Below are positions 19,162-28,854 of a DNA stretch of 64,000 bases, in pieces. The notes under the pieces are model-generated. The model had not been told where the DNA came from, did no database searches, and saw nothing but the letters and a program-made list of their open reading frames with translations. Each line of letters opens with the position of its first letter. The first letter of the stretch is position 1. Origin of the DNA: an uncultured Bacteroidia bacterium (GTDB lineage: Bacteria > Bacteroidota > Bacteroidia > Bacteroidales > Prolixibacteraceae); contig CAIUAN010000034.1 of NCBI GenBank assembly GCA_903897145.1, positions 42,582-106,581 on the forward strand, in the 5' to 3' direction. A program made the translations under genes and the position numbers.

Positions 19162-20478
19162 TCATTTGCCTATAGAAGCAAACAGGTTATAATCGGGCCA
19201 ATTCTTTACTTTGAGCAAGATATGTGACATCACTTTGTCCATCTCTTTAGCTAAATGCGGTCCTTTATAATTGCTAGTATTCGATAGAATAACCCATGAA
19301 ACACCATTTGGCAAGCGTTTTACAAGAGCTGACGCACCAGCTAAGGTGCCAGTTCTCCACCATTCTCCATTTGCTTTAGTACCTCTCCATCCCAATGGAT
19401 TTAGACCTTTCGGGTCAACTTTAGTCATCTGATTAATACTCTCAGCACTTAGGATATCTTTTACTGCTGGTTCATTATCAATCACCACAATTAATTTCAT
19501 TAAATCAACAGACGAAGCGAGCCATCCGCCAGCTGATCCTAGCAAATGAATGTCATTACCACCATAGATCTTTGGAACAATTCGTCCACTTCCATCAAAG
19601 GCTTCGGTAGGTTTGCCATCTTCAGGCTGATAGTAGCTCACTTCATTCGGAAAGGCATCTTCGATAAAGCTCTTTCCCAGCCTCATATCATGAATTCCTG
19701 CAGGCTTTAATACGGTCACCTTGACATAGGATTCATAGTCCATACCGGAAACTTGGGCGACTACCTTTCCAAGGATTAAATAGCCCAGATTAGAATATAC
19801 GCTATTGGAGCCAGGTTCAAAATGGACCTTGTGTGTTGTGACAAATTTAATGTATGAATCGATACCCACTGGCAATGGATCGCCAACCCCCTTAGAAACT
19901 GTTTTAGGTAAAAAAGCTAAATCACCATAATGTTGGGTCCAGCCACCCGAATGGTTTAAGAGGTTGCGAACGGTGATTTTTTCTAATCGCTTATCTTTTA
20001 TATGCAAAAAAGCTTCATCATTTAGAATCCCATTTTTACCAAAAACTTTTGATTCAAGGGTTATTTTACCACTCTCAACAAGTTTCATCACTGCCACAGC
20101 GGTAATTAATTTGGAGACGCTTGCTAATCGAAATAGGTTTGTTGGAGCGACCGATTGTTTTGTTTGTAAATTGGAGAATCCATAACCTTTTGCAAAAACC
20201 AACTTCTCATCCTTGACAATAGCCACTGAAATACCTTTAAGACCATTCTGGCTTCTAAACCTCTCTAAGGCGGCATCTATGAGCACCGTGTTCTTGTCTT
20301 CAATAGCTTTATTGACGACTAGACTATAGAGCGATTCACCGGTAGGTGATAAAACGATATTTCGACTAGAATATGACAACTGACTGAACGGACTAAGCAG
20401 AAAGATCAGAAGCCAAACAAAACATATTCTTCTCGAAAAACTAGACATATACCGGTTAAAACTTTTATTAAAATCCAT
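19162..20478 (-). CDS. CubicO-type serine hydrolase (class C beta-lactamase family)
   Basis: 438 residues with an N-terminal signal or anchor (FVWLLIFLLSPFSQLSYS). The fold's SxxK motif is Ser120-V-S-Lys123 (LASVSKLITAV), and the YxN motif is in VYSNLGYLILG. A third active-site element is less clear. Such enzymes are periplasmic esterases, D-aminopeptidases or penicillin-binding-like proteins; resistance to beta-lactams is not implied. It starts 3 bp after the pyrD stop and is therefore the third gene of the pyrK-pyrD unit, which is an unexpected partner for pyrimidine synthesis. Confidence 0.85.
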   Translation of the reverse strand: MDFNKSFNRYMSSFSRRICFVWLLIFLLSPFSQLSYSSRNIVLSPTGESLYSLVVNKAIEDKNTVLIDAALERFRSQNGLKGISVAIVKDEKLVFAKGYGFSNLQTKQSVAPTNLFRLASVSKLITAVAVMKLVESGKITLESKVFGKNGILNDEAFLHIKDKRLEKITVRNLLNHSGGWTQHYGDLAFLPKTVSKGVGDPLPVGIDSYIKFVTTHKVHFEPGSNSVYSNLGYLILGKVVAQVSGMDYESYVKVTVLKPAGIHDMRLGKSFIEDAFPNEVSYYQPEDGKPTEAFDGSGRIVPKIYGGNDIHLLGSAGGWLASSVDLMKLIVVIDNEPAVKDILSAESINQMTKVDPKGLNPLGWRGTKANGEWWRTGTLAGASALVKRLPNGVSWVILSNTSNYKGPHLAKEMDKVMSHILLKVKNWPDYNLFASIGK

Positions 20479-20481
20479 AAA

Positions 20482-21393
20482 TTACACTTGCAATCCGCCT
20501 ATAATATCGTTTATAGAACTAAATTTATGACGATTTAAGTAATCATCTATTCCGTCAATAATTTTTAAGGTTATCATCGGATCCAGATAATTTGCTGTTC
20601 CAACTTGAATCGCAGATGCACCAGCTAGAAAAAATTCTATTGCATCTGTTGCATTCATAATACCACCCATCCCAATGATTGGAACTTTAACTGATTTGGC
20701 GACTTCCCACACCTGACGAAGTGCGATAGGCTTCACGGCCGGTCCTGAAAGTCCACCGGTGATGGTTGAGAGAATAGGTTTGCGACGCTCGGCATCTATA
20801 GCCATCGCCATTAAAGTATTGATTAAGGATAAGCTATCTGCACCAGAAGCTTCAGCAGAACGCGCTAATTCGCCAATATCAGTCACATTTGGCGATAGCT
20901 TAACAACCATCGTTTTGTGATAAACCTTGCGAACAGCACTGACCACCGCCTCAATTGAAGCGCAGGAAGTTCCAAAGGCCATTCCGCCCTCTTTTACATT
21001 TGGACAAGAAATATTCAATTCGATACCTGGTATGTGATCTAGTTCATTAATAATCTCAGCACAAGCAATGTATTCTTCAATTGTAGAACCAGAAACATTT
21101 ACGAGTATGTTGGTATCGTATTTTAAAAGATTAGGGTAGATGTCGGTAGCGAAATATTTTGCCCCTTTATTTTGCAGTCCAACCGAATTTAGCATCCCGG
21201 ATGCTGTTTCGGCCATCCTCGGATAATCGTTTCCTTGTCGAGGGTGAATGGTTGTCCCTTTCACAACAATACCGCCTAGAAGACTTACATCCATAAAATC
21301 ATCGTACTCGAGGCCATAGCCGAAAGTGCCCGATGCCGTTAAGACTGGGTTCTTGAGTTTTAAGTTGTGTATACTGACTGTTAGATCTCCCAT
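20482..21393 (-). CDS. pyrD: Dihydroorotate dehydrogenase, class 1B catalytic subunit
   Basis: 303 residues, cytoplasmic. It oxidises dihydroorotate to orotate in pyrimidine synthesis. The FMN-barrel signatures include [29 protein letters not shown] with catalytic Cys130, characteristic of class 1 enzymes, and [19 protein letters not shown]. The class 1B assignment rests on the adjacent electron-transfer subunit gene pyrK, which overlaps it by 13 bp. This form passes electrons to NAD+ rather than to quinone, so it can work without respiration. Confidence 0.95.
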   Translation of the reverse strand: MGDLTVSIHNLKLKNPVLTASGTFGYGLEYDDFMDVSLLGGIVVKGTTIHPRQGNDYPRMAETASGMLNSVGLQNKGAKYFATDIYPNLLKYDTNILVNVSGSTIEEYIACAEIINELDHIPGIELNISCPNVKEGGMAFGTSCASIEAVVSAVRKVYHKTMVVKLSPNVTDIGELARSAEASGADSLSLINTLMAMAIDAERRKPILSTITGGLSGPAVKPIALRQVWEVAKSVKVPIIGMGGIMNATDAIEFFLAGASAIQVGTANYLDPMITLKIIDGIDDYLNRHKFSSINDIIGGLQV

Positions 21394-22160
21394 TTCAATA
21401 TATTTATATTAAACACTGGTCCTTCAGTACAGACGCATTTATGTCCATCAATAGTGGTAGTGATGCAGCATAAGCAAACACCAAAACCACAAGCCATGGT
21501 ATTTTCAAGCGATAGTTCACAGAAAATAGATTTTTCTTTTGCCTTTTTTGCCACAGCTTTCATCATCGGTTCAGGCCCACAGCTGTAAACACGCTGAAAG
21601 GTTGATAATTCGAGCTCTAAAACAGGATGGTTGGTGACATATCCTTTCACCCCTTGCGTTCCATCTTCTGTCGTGGTATAAACAGTCCCATATTTCGAAA
21701 ATTCGTCAAGTTCAACAAGGTCTTTTGATGATCGAGCTCCGATTAAAATGGCAACTTCATTCGATTTCTCATGCAACGATTGGGCCAGGCTCTTTAATGA
21801 AGCGACACCGCTGCCTCCACCGACTAAAAGAACCTTCTCTTTCTCGGTAGGTAAAGTGAATTTATTCCCCAATGGGAACATCGTATCAATCTCAGATCCG
21901 ACAACAGCTTTCGATAAAGCCCGAGTGCCTTCTCCAATTATTTTAATGTAAATTGAGATTGTGTTTTGCGCATAGTCGACAGAATAGATAGAAAATGGCC
22001 TACGCAAAAATACAGTCGATGAGTTTTCAACCAATAAATTAGCAAATTGACCTGGGTGAATCTGCTCTAATTTATCCGCTGACTGCAAAACCAATATATG
22101 ATGATCATCGTTAAGTCGAAGGTTCGCAATTACCTTCAAATGCTGAACGGTTTTTCTCAT
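21381..22160 (-). CDS. pyrK: Dihydroorotate dehydrogenase electron-transfer subunit
   Basis: 259 residues. FAD-binding motif RRPFSIYS (about 53-60), NAD-binding [15 protein letters not shown] (about 111-125) and a C-terminal 2Fe-2S cluster with Cys224, Cys229, Cys232 and Cys244 (CGFGVCLCC ... CVC). It carries electrons from PyrD FMN through the cluster and FAD to NAD+. It is the first gene of the pyrK-pyrD-hydrolase unit; the 13-bp overlap with pyrD suggests translational coupling. Confidence 0.95.
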   Translation of the reverse strand: MRKTVQHLKVIANLRLNDDHHILVLQSADKLEQIHPGQFANLLVENSSTVFLRRPFSIYSVDYAQNTISIYIKIIGEGTRALSKAVVGSEIDTMFPLGNKFTLPTEKEKVLLVGGGSGVASLKSLAQSLHEKSNEVAILIGARSSKDLVELDEFSKYGTVYTTTEDGTQGVKGYVTNHPVLELELSTFQRVYSCGPEPMMKAVAKKAKEKSIFCELSLENTMACGFGVCLCCITTTIDGHKCVCTEGPVFNINILKWEI

Positions 22161-22264
22161 CCCAAAGAAATTTAAGCTTTAATAAATTGCAGCTTAAAGA
22201 CAATTGCTCATTACACTCGGCAATATACTCCTCCCCGCTAATTCGTGCAAAGATAGGTCAAATT

Positions 22265-22774
22265 CTATTTTGAAGGAGTATGTACTTCAAAAGTTTTATC
22301 CTTAAAAAAGAACACGATACGATCAACATCTTTATAATCAACACCATAAGAGCTTAAATCTATCGATTTTGAACCTGAATTTATTTCCTTGACAGGATCA
22401 TTAGAATTCAGCGATTCTCTTCTATCATTCACATTTACTGAAGGTTGCAAGGCAACCTTTAAGTTTGCTTCACGGGCTAATATCTCACCCAAATTAGGGA
22501 TTTTAGGCGATTCTGGTTCAATAAGATTATCAAATAAACGTGGCTCTTTTATCACTTCAACATTGGATTCAAAAATCGGACCGTCTCCAAGCAGGATCCA
22601 ACGCGAATTTAAATTTGGAAATGCAGCCAACATTTTTTGAATAAATGAAGCACTTGGATGGTTCCTTCCATTTATAACATGAGAAACACTGGAACGCTGA
22701 ACTCCAATCTTGTCGGCAAATTCAGCCGGTGAGATTCCCTCACTCCGAAGAAACTGTGTAATTCGATCTTGCAT
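22265..22774 (-). CDS. XRE-family helix-turn-helix regulator
   Basis: 169 residues. An N-terminal HTH (about 5-60) reads GISPAEFADKIGVQRSSVSHVINGRNHPSASF, followed by WILLGDGPIF, a stretch typical of Bacteroidota XRE regulators. The C-terminal part is variable and ends with a short conserved-looking segment, DRIVFFFKDKTFEVH. It probably represses or activates a nearby promoter. A cluster of ACAAATGT palindromes lies 74-139 bp upstream of its start, which suggests autoregulation. No phage genes are nearby. Confidence 0.85.
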   Translation of the reverse strand: MQDRITQFLRSEGISPAEFADKIGVQRSSVSHVINGRNHPSASFIQKMLAAFPNLNSRWILLGDGPIFESNVEVIKEPRLFDNLIEPESPKIPNLGEILAREANLKVALQPSVNVNDRRESLNSNDPVKEINSGSKSIDLSSYGVDYKDVDRIVFFFKDKTFEVHTPSK

Positions 22775-22847
22775 AACAATCTTGTTTAAAATCTAAAAAA
22801 TCAAAACAGCTAAAGTATACCCATTTCTAGACATACATAATTACGTT

Positions 22848-22913
22848 ACAAATGTATAAAATAAATAATTGCGAAATGTAACTAAATACAAATGTACATT
22901 TGTGTACAAATGT
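22848..22913. promoter_or_regulatory. ACAAATGT operator array upstream of the XRE gene
   Basis: ACAAATGT occurs at 22848-22855, 22888-22895 and 22906-22913, and its reverse complement ACATTTGT at 22896-22903. Together 22888-22903 form a perfect 16-bp palindrome, and the second and third copies form another with TACATTTG / CAAATGTA arms. This is the layout expected of a dimeric HTH repressor operator. Confidence 0.6.
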
Positions 22914-22919
22914 AATCAT

Positions 22920-23690
22920 GTAAATTGTGTTTACATATTTAAACTACTGGTAAATATGTGGATTTTTAAAGTGTAATGCGAGGTGTATAATACTTATATA
23001 CTTAAACAATTGATTTATAATTATTTAATACATTATAATGGCATTTATATAGCTTACATTAGATATAAACTAATACATCATATAAACAATGTAAAATACT
23101 GGTTTATAATATATTAAAGTATAAATATTGACTTGTTTGTACTCTGGTAAAGACTGAAGAGTCTACAGGCTCAAATAATATTGGATATATACTTTATATA
23201 ATCATTATAAGTATCTATAAATATCTACTTTAAGTAATTATTATATCTTTAAGAATCTATCTAAGAACAGCTTTAAAAGAGAATTGATTAGTGATTGCTT
23301 ATTGTTACTTATCAGGTGCTGGTGCAACAACTGACAAGCCTATTACCAGATATATTTGTGAAATAAGGGAATTACATTTGTAATTAACAAGAGTAAATTA
23401 AATTAATTAACCACTCCCCTGTCCTATCGGTAATCAAATTCTTTAAGGAGATTATTCCGCAGACCTAAAGATGAGTTATAATGGCAATTTATGTCCAGCA
23501 GACAGCATAAGCAAGGGATCATGAGCCAAATTAATCTAATAGACAATGAATATGAAACCAAAATTTTCGCGGTAATTAACATTTATATGACTTTATATTA
23601 GCTACTTATTTGGTTAAAGGCAGGAAAATTGACATGCTGAGAATCGCACGAATCAAGTCTGAGGTTACTACAGCACATTAGATCCTATTG
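22920..23690. other. AT-rich non-coding stretch of about 770 bp
   Basis: No open reading frame with coding character is seen. The first 350 bp are extremely A/T-rich with many TATA/TTTAAA-like words, and the rest is more balanced. No recognisable tRNA, RNase P, SRP or tmRNA was found. It may hold an unrecognised small RNA, a regulatory region or decayed DNA. Confidence 0.5.
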
Positions 23691-23699
23691 TGTCTATTG

Positions 23700-24180
23700 T
23701 GTTTTTCCTTTTTTTCACCACATAGGCACATAGGGCACATTAGAAGGCACATTAAAAACTATTGTGTCTATTGTGTTTATCCTACTGTGTCCTACTGTGT
23801 TTCTTTTTTCACCACATAGGCACATAGAGCACATTAGAAAGCACATTAGATTCTACTGTGTCCTACTGTGTTTTTCCTTTTTCACCACATAGGCACATAG
23901 GGTACATTAGAAGGCACATTAAAAACTATTGTGTCTATTGTGTTTATCCTACTGTGTCCTACTGTGTTTTTCCTTTTTCACCACATAGGCACATAGAGCA
24001 CATTAGAAAGCACATTAGATTCTACTGTGTCTATTGTGTTTCTTTTTTTCACCACATAGGCACATAGGTCACATAGAAGGCACAATCGAAATAACCTATT
24101 GTGTCCTACTGTGTTTCTTTCTACTGTGTCTATTGTGTTTCTTTTTTTCACCATATAGGCACATAGACCACATTAATAGG
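23700..24180. repeat. Tandem repeat array, higher-order unit about 167 bp
   Basis: The word CACCACATAGGCACATAG, or a close variant, starts at 23716, 23810, 23883, 23979, 24050 and 24149. Intervals alternate 94, 73, 96, 71 and 99 bp, so two half-units make one repeat of 167-170 bp. Between them lie many CTATTGTGT / CTACTGTGT words. The array stops at the end of the metalloprotease-like gene. Both strands contain open frames that merely translate the repeat. Confidence 0.85.
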
Positions 24181-24183
24181 CGA

Positions 24184-27069
24184 TTAAAGGGCTCCGAAAT
24201 TAATAGAGAGGAGGAATTCTGACGTGAAAGTTTGTTGACCTACCAAGTAGGATGTTCGAATTCCAATTTTGGTAGGTACATATAATCTGAAAAAATTGCA
24301 ATCTGCCGTCCATTCACTTCCTACAGATTGAAAAGAAACATTTTGAGTCATGGTATTCTGGTGATTTGATATGGTCGCCCACCCTTGATCATAAAACAAA
24401 CGTAAGGCAACTCTCTTAATGTAACTAAGTCTTCCTATGCTTAAGTCTGGATAAATAACAGGTAAAACATAATCCGACTTAAAACTAACTAACCGACTAT
24501 TTACAAAGTTCATATACCCTCTTGGATAACTAATATAATCGGATAAGTAACCGACTGAAGTCGTCTTATCCTGCAAGCCACCATAGAATTTTAAACCGTG
24601 ATGCTTAAATAATCCTGGCATATACAAAGTGCCTTCGCCGCTGCCAATAGACTGAATTCCGGAACTTCCTAAAGTCGAATAATGGTAATTTAGATCTATA
24701 ATTTGCCCAATCGCTGGCTGCATGTCGCGTAAGCTCACCTGAAGTAGATTATGAAAATATAAACGGTAAGTGAGCCATGTGCTAGCTGAACTCGCTATCG
24801 GGGTGGCTTCTGACTGCACAATGTTTTTATAACCTAACTGAAATTCGGGCTGCAGGAGCCTATTCCATTTACCTTGAGTTAAATTGAGTGGTAGATTAAC
24901 TATACCATTTAAGTTCAAAATATGGTACGAATAAGCCACTTTCTGAGTATCCTTTCGCACCGTATGAGTTGTTAGATTGTTATAGGTATTAATTTGATAA
25001 TAGTGCGAATTCTCTTGCCCATAATCACTCCGCAATTTAAATACAGGAAATAGTCCATTATAATCGAATTCAGCACGCCATTTTCCTGTTTTGTTCAAAG
25101 TCGAATAATCATAGCCAATCTGAAGTAGCGTGTTACTAAGTTTATTTTGCGACATAAAGGTGACACCAGGCCGCAGCTCTTGGTTAGACAAATCAACATA
25201 AGCAGGTGACCAACTATGGAAGTTTAGACTGTTTCCAAATTTTGAGTACGGAATCGCTTGATAGGTCGAACTATCACTGGTTGAAAAATTAAATTGTTTA
25301 TGCTCTTGAGAGCTTAACTTAGCGGCTAATGGATAAGTAAATGATTTCGAGTAATCTTGTAAATCATTTTTTTGTTGAATATTAGCTGCTTTTACGACTT
25401 TAAAGCCATCTGCTCCATATCTACAATAGAGTAAACTCTTCGAATCTTTTGAAACTTGAAGATCTCTAACGCCAAATCTAGAGGTGGTAAGTTTATGATT
25501 TTGTTTAGTTGTCAAATCAAGCACATACGCTTCGTCAATACCGGTTGCTGATGAGATATAATAAATTGCGTTCTTAGAATACACAGGCCTCTTCAGTTCA
25601 TTGTAACAATAAGGCATCAGAAGAGATACTTCACCATTCGAAGTACTTATCTTCGCAATAGACTTTCCCTTATTGCTCAGCACAATAGCATATAAATCAA
25701 GATTGTTGTCTCCCCAAGAAGGTGTGAAGTAAAACAGCTCTTTAGACAGCTTTACCTCCTTTTGAATTTCTCCTGTTTTGGGTTCAATCAAAACAATGGA
25801 ACAGCTGTTTTGCTGATCGATCTTTATGGCCGCAAGTACTTGTCCGTTAGGAGATAAGCAAGGTGCGTAAAGTTTATCTTGGTATGTTTTTTCCACAATT
25901 AACCCCGTTGATAGATCAAAAATCCGCAATTGAGAGAATTCACGGTGAGTCCAACGAACATCAGTCTTTGATTCAATCCAATAAATGGTATTACGACCAT
26001 AGGTGATAGATTCTTCAAAAAAATTTCCAGGTGTAAAAAGAGTTCTCTCTCGACCCTTTAGGTCAATAGAGACAAACTTTGTCAGGGCATCCAAAGAATA
26101 TTTAACAGCAAAATAACTAGAATCATTAATTTGAAAAGGGTATCGATAACTTGCATATTCTTTCGAAAAGGTAGATATATACTGAAAACTAGTGGGTTGA
26201 ATAGATTGGACTTCTTTAACCCATTTTTGTTGCAAACCTGCAAAGATGGTGTCGTATAATTCTACCTGGTTAAGACCGGTGGCCGATTTTAGTCCACTTG
26301 AAAATGCTGTTAAGGAGAGCGGTGCATGCGCAACATGTTGCAAAACTTTAGCCCAAGTATCTGCACCATACAATCGCCTTGACTCTCCGACCATCTGATA
26401 ACCAAACTGATAGTAATCTGGGATATAGTCTTTAAACGAACCTAGATAAGCTTTATCATAACTGAAATTCTTCTTCTCAACACTATTTGCTTTAAGTTCC
26501 ATCTCAAACGAAGGCACCCGACCTCTCCCTGATTGACTTAACGCAGTTTCTGTTACCACAGCATCACCTTCAAGAAACCAGAAGGGTAAGTATATCCCCG
26601 TAACAATGGCAGCAGCCTGTTCGCCAAGTAAAAACTTGAATATACCAGGTAGTTCCGATTGTATTTTATCAATCTGTATAACATGACGATATTCATGAAT
26701 TGCCAGTTGTTCTAACCAATCTTGAGCATACATCTCTTGATGAGGAGTCGTAAAAAGTTCCATTCGCGAAGGTGCCCAAGCCACTAATCCATTCGAGCGC
26801 ACCGTATTAGTATGTAATATAACCGAGATCTTTTTAGGCGAATAGTGCAAAGTATTTTCGCCGAATAAATAAACTTGATTCAACAAAGATGCCATTCGCT
26901 TAGCATTCAACTCGAAATCGGCCGGATAAATGATTTGAAATTGATTTGTATTTATTTGTTTCCAATGTATTCCTGATGGATCCTCACCCAAAACATAGTA
27001 CTGCGCCATCAATAAATATGGAACCACCGAGAATAGGAATATCAATAAGATTCGTTTAGCAGTTCTCAT
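24184..27069 (-). CDS. Outer-membrane protein with gluzincin-like peptidase, beta-propeller and barrel
   Basis: 961 residues with a signal peptide (LLIFLFSVVPYLLMAQ). An N-terminal peptidase-MA-like domain holds the zinc motif HEYRH at 125-129 and a downstream WFLEG (164-168) whose Glu167 is a plausible third ligand. A TolB-like beta-propeller covers about 280-560 with repeats such as SPNGQVLAAIK. The last 300 residues are rich in alternating strands and end FTSEFLLSINFGAL, like a BamA/surface-antigen-type outer-membrane barrel. The function is not known; a surface-attached protease is plausible. It is the last gene of the operon with NUDIX and aminopeptidase P, 9 bp apart. Confidence 0.7.
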   Translation of the reverse strand: MRTAKRILLIFLFSVVPYLLMAQYYVLGEDPSGIHWKQINTNQFQIIYPADFELNAKRMASLLNQVYLFGENTLHYSPKKISVILHTNTVRSNGLVAWAPSRMELFTTPHQEMYAQDWLEQLAIHEYRHVIQIDKIQSELPGIFKFLLGEQAAAIVTGIYLPFWFLEGDAVVTETALSQSGRGRVPSFEMELKANSVEKKNFSYDKAYLGSFKDYIPDYYQFGYQMVGESRRLYGADTWAKVLQHVAHAPLSLTAFSSGLKSATGLNQVELYDTIFAGLQQKWVKEVQSIQPTSFQYISTFSKEYASYRYPFQINDSSYFAVKYSLDALTKFVSIDLKGRERTLFTPGNFFEESITYGRNTIYWIESKTDVRWTHREFSQLRIFDLSTGLIVEKTYQDKLYAPCLSPNGQVLAAIKIDQQNSCSIVLIEPKTGEIQKEVKLSKELFYFTPSWGDNNLDLYAIVLSNKGKSIAKISTSNGEVSLLMPYCYNELKRPVYSKNAIYYISSATGIDEAYVLDLTTKQNHKLTTSRFGVRDLQVSKDSKSLLYCRYGADGFKVVKAANIQQKNDLQDYSKSFTYPLAAKLSSQEHKQFNFSTSDSSTYQAIPYSKFGNSLNFHSWSPAYVDLSNQELRPGVTFMSQNKLSNTLLQIGYDYSTLNKTGKWRAEFDYNGLFPVFKLRSDYGQENSHYYQINTYNNLTTHTVRKDTQKVAYSYHILNLNGIVNLPLNLTQGKWNRLLQPEFQLGYKNIVQSEATPIASSASTWLTYRLYFHNLLQVSLRDMQPAIGQIIDLNYHYSTLGSSGIQSIGSGEGTLYMPGLFKHHGLKFYGGLQDKTTSVGYLSDYISYPRGYMNFVNSRLVSFKSDYVLPVIYPDLSIGRLSYIKRVALRLFYDQGWATISNHQNTMTQNVSFQSVGSEWTADCNFFRLYVPTKIGIRTSYLVGQQTFTSEFLLSINFGAL

Positions 27070-27078
27070 TTAAAAGAA

Positions 27079-28854
27079 TTATAAAGGATTACATTGTGAT
27101 TTTAACCAGACTAAAACAGGTGAAGTAAGCGAAGATTTCAATGCTAAATAGACTTTTTTATGGTAACTATTAATCCATTTTACTTCATCAGAATTCAATA
27201 ACGACTTATTAATCAATCTTCTGTCAATTGGACAAAGCGTTAAGGTCTCAAAAGAATTGAATGATATTCCAAGATTTTCACCCGCATTAATACAAAGCTG
27301 AATATTCTCGATGCGAATTCCATACTCACCTTCACGATAAAGTCCAGGCTCATTAGATAAAATTTGACCTGGAACTATGGGCTCATTATTTATTTCTGAG
27401 CGTATAGACATGGGTCCTTCATGGACCGATAAGTAGTGTCCAACGCCATGACCAGTCCCATGACCATAATTTAATTTTTCTTTCCAAAGACTATTTCTAG
27501 CCAAAACATCAAGCGAATGCCCTTTAACACCATTGGGAAATACGGCATTCGCAAGTCCAATCATCCCTTTTAACACCAAAGTGAAATCATTTTTCTGCTT
27601 TACTTTTGCCTTACCAATTGCAAGAGTACGGGTGATATCGGTCGTTCCATCGCTATAATGTCCACCCGAGTCAATCAAAAGAATTCCGTTTTTCCGAATT
27701 TCAATGTCGGTATTTGGTGTAGCATTGTAATGTACAATAGCTCCATGTGGACCAAATCCAACAATAGAGCTAAAACTTTCACCTTTAAACCGGACTTGTT
27801 GAGCCCTAAAACTCTTAATCTTCTCAGCGATAGATACTTCTGTTATTTTCTCCTTTCCTAGAGAGCTTTGTAGCCAATATAGGAAATTAACCATGGCCAC
27901 TCCATCCCTGCGATGAGCAGCTTTCATACCCGAGATTTCAACCTTATTCTTAATCGACTTTAATTTAGCAATCAATGAAACTCCCTCTATAACAACACTA
28001 TTATCTAGGAACAAATTCATTAACTTTGAATTTATTCGACTGCTATCCAGATAGATAAATTTAGGAATGTGGTCCGAAATGTATGCAACTAGCCCTTCAT
28101 AAGCCACAACCTCTATCCCATCGTTTGCTAATTCTTGTATCAAAGATTCAGAAATCTGACTTTTAGAAACAAAAAGAATCGACTTATTCTGATCTACATA
28201 GCCATATCCAGCGAATAATGGCGAGAAGTTATGCATCTCACCCCGAAGATTAAAGGTCCAAGCCAGTTCGTCAAGTGCTGAAATTAGGGTAGCCTCCGCC
28301 CCACGACTATTTAATAATTGTCGTATCGTTTTGAGCTTTTCAATCCTATTTTGACCTGAAGAAGAGACCGGATATGAGTAAATTTTCGAATTCTGAACCA
28401 GTGGTCTGTTTGACCAAATTAGGTCAACCAGCCCCTCTTTTTCAATCAAAGACATGCCATTCGCAGCAAAATTCGTCTTTAATTGATGGTATTCCGAGGC
28501 TGAAATTGTGAGGCCATCCAGAGCCACGACATCTCCGGAATTAAGCTCATTGATCAACCAATTTTCAATCGATATTGAATCAATCTGACGATCTCTCATC
28601 AGTATGATTCCACTATTTTTAAGTTGATCTTCGGCTTGGATAAAATATCTTGAGTCGGTCCAAAGCAAAGCTTTATCTTGAGTCACAACCATCTTAGCAT
28701 ATGAACCAGTAAATCCACTTAGCCATTTAATAACCTGAAAATGATCAGGTATATATTCGCTTAAATGTGGATCAGTACCAAGCAAGATCACCGCATTTAT
28801 ATTGGCTTTCTTAATTGCACTTTTTAGTGAGTTAACATTGCTTAAAACATTCAT
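27079..28854 (-). CDS. pepP: Xaa-Pro aminopeptidase (M24B family)
   Basis: 591 residues in three parts: two creatinase-N-like domains and the pita-bread catalytic domain from about residue 310. Dinuclear metal ligands are visible in LLIDSGGHYSDGTTDITRT (two Asp), HGTGHGVGHYLSVHEGP (His) and SNEPGLYREGEYGIRIEN (two Glu). It removes the N-terminal residue from peptides with proline in position 2, in the cytoplasm. It overlaps the NUDIX gene by 4 bp (ATGA), indicating translational coupling. Confidence 0.92.
   Translation of the reverse strand: MNVLSNVNSLKSAIKKANINAVILLGTDPHLSEYIPDHFQVIKWLSGFTGSYAKMVVTQDKALLWTDSRYFIQAEDQLKNSGIILMRDRQIDSISIENWLINELNSGDVVALDGLTISASEYHQLKTNFAANGMSLIEKEGLVDLIWSNRPLVQNSKIYSYPVSSSGQNRIEKLKTIRQLLNSRGAEATLISALDELAWTFNLRGEMHNFSPLFAGYGYVDQNKSILFVSKSQISESLIQELANDGIEVVAYEGLVAYISDHIPKFIYLDSSRINSKLMNLFLDNSVVIEGVSLIAKLKSIKNKVEISGMKAAHRRDGVAMVNFLYWLQSSLGKEKITEVSIAEKIKSFRAQQVRFKGESFSSIVGFGPHGAIVHYNATPNTDIEIRKNGILLIDSGGHYSDGTTDITRTLAIGKAKVKQKNDFTLVLKGMIGLANAVFPNGVKGHSLDVLARNSLWKEKLNYGHGTGHGVGHYLSVHEGPMSIRSEINNEPIVPGQILSNEPGLYREGEYGIRIENIQLCINAGENLGISFNSFETLTLCPIDRRLINKSLLNSDEVKWINSYHKKVYLALKSSLTSPVLVWLKSQCNPL

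Noticed and set aside
23700..24180. Possible CRISPR array
   Set aside because: The repeated word is joined to other repeated words; intervals contain no unique spacers, and no cas genes are seen.
23858..24222. Open frames with SPHRHIGHI-like repeats
   Set aside because: They only translate the tandem repeat and have no family or ribosome-site support.
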